From positions 1 through 6,182 of the forward strand of contig PXAS01000109.1 in assembly GCA_003565815.1 (NCBI GenBank): a DNA stretch of 6,182 nt. The letters are read 5' to 3'. The notes beneath the pieces are model-generated. The model made no database searches. It worked only from the letters and a program-made list of their open reading frames with translations, and had not been told where the DNA came from. A program made the position numbers and the translations under genes. Below are positions 5,601 through 6,182 of the stretch, one piece after another; the first letter of the stretch is position 1, and every line of letters starts with the position of its first letter. Source of the stretch: PVC group bacterium (GTDB taxonomy: Bacteria > Verrucomicrobiota > Kiritimatiellia > SS1-B-03-39 > UBA6053).

Positions 5601-6182
5601 TCAATCGCCGTGGCGCAAAGCCTGCAGAACGTTGATGGAATGGTTCCCGATGCTTTCCATGTTGTTGAGAATATCGATGTACAGCATTTCCGCCTTGACG
5701 TTTTCCCCGCTGGCCTCAATGCGCCCCATGGACTGTTTTCGCAGCCGCTTGCGGAAAGAATCAATGAATTTCTCCAACTGGTAGGCGGTTTCCATGTCCG
5801 TGGCCACCACGGGGCCGTCCAGGCGGGAGGTATAAAATTCGATGAACTGCAAAATGATGTTGGAGAACTCCCGCACCTCCCCCAAGGTTTCGGGGGGCAA
5901 TATTCTTTCCTTGCGGTGTTTTCGTTCCGCCATCATCACCAATCGGTATCCGCAATCGCAAATTTCCTCCAATTCCGCCACCACTCGCAAAAGGGCGGTG
6001 ATGCGGTTGATGCTGGACTGCGACAGGCCGCTGGAGGAGCAACGCAACAAATACGCGGTGGTCTCAAAGGAGAGAATATCGCTTTCCTGCTCCAAACGCT
6101 TGGCCTCCAAGACCTCGGCGGCCATGTCTTCGCGTCCGTTTTCAAAGAGGTCCGTGAACTTCATCAGCAATTGACGGGTCAA
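5601..6182 (-). CDS. PhoU-like domain, probable C-terminus of a Na+/phosphate cotransporter (5' end outside window)
   Basis: The frame enters from the right edge and ends at the TGA 5601-5603, giving 193 visible residues with no stop at the edge; the TTG at the edge is not necessarily a start. The segment is almost entirely alpha-helical and amphipathic, with regularly spaced acidic and hydrophobic residues. Signature-like stretches are INRITALLRVVAELEEICD and, near the end, LYIDILNNMESIGNHSINVLQ, the latter matching the 'D..R..E.IGDHS.NI' pattern of PhoU helices. In bacteria this helical domain follows the membrane part of Na/Pi cotransporters (NptA/YjbB type) or stands alone as PhoU, which restrains phosphate uptake and signalling. 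The fused form is my preference because the sequence begins mid-domain, but the upstream part is needed to decide. Cytoplasmic. The glycosyltransferase gene follows 47 bases later. Confidence 0.78.
   Translation of the reverse strand: MTRQLLMKFTDLFENGREDMAAEVLEAKRLEQESDILSFETTAYLLRCSSSGLSQSSINRITALLRVVAELEEICDCGYRLVMMAERKHRKERILPPETLGEVREFSNIILQFIEFYTSRLDGPVVATDMETAYQLEKFIDSFRKRLRKQSMGRIEASGENVKAEMLYIDILNNMESIGNHSINVLQALRHGD

Noticed and set aside
5554..5604. TTG start at 5604 for the glycosyltransferase, overlapping the PhoU-domain stop
   Set aside because: It would add 17 residues before the first beta strand of the GT-B fold; the ATG at 5553 fits the family start and has AGGA upstream.

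Overview
This 6.2 kb window is about 57% G+C by eye and looks like an ordinary chromosomal stretch from a Gram-negative bacterium. The Prc-type periplasmic protease with a signal peptide, the lone Rieske protein beside it and the short palindromic repeats would fit Verrucomicrobiota (Opitutae-like). That placement is a guess from gene content; the window has no rRNA or marker gene to fix it. I see no phage gene, transposase, tRNA or CRISPR array.

Layout: a plus-strand gene, open at the left edge, encodes the C-terminal part of a cation:proton antiporter ending in a pair of CBS domains (1-1311). It converges on a minus-strand series of four genes. Read right to left, these are the PhoU-like C-terminus of a probable Na+/phosphate cotransporter (5601-6182, open at the right edge), a GT4 glycosyltransferase resembling glycolipid synthases (4303-5553), a 735-residue tail-specific protease of the Prc/Tsp type (1934-4141), and a small Rieske [2Fe-2S] protein (1628-1921). 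The first two genes are 47 bases apart and the last two 12 bases apart, so each pair is probably co-transcribed. A 161-base gap with a weak hairpin separates the pairs.

The most unusual part is the 316-base non-coding gap between the convergent antiporter and Rieske genes (1312-1627). It holds four copies of a roughly 30-base repeat as two inverted pairs in the interleaved order A-B-A'-B'. A and A' match at 31 of 33 bases, B and B' at 25 of 27, and both pairs enclose exactly 78 bases. Each copy is built from two 7-11 base direct repeats spaced 19-20 bases apart. This looks like a REP/BIME- or MITE-like non-coding element. In RNA the order permits two competing hairpins or a pseudoknot.

Functional reading: most genes concern the cell envelope and ion homeostasis (ion antiport, phosphate uptake, lipid or surface glycosylation, periplasmic proteolysis). 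The phosphate-transporter/GT4 pair could reflect membrane-lipid remodelling under phosphate limitation, but that is inference from adjacency and family resemblance.
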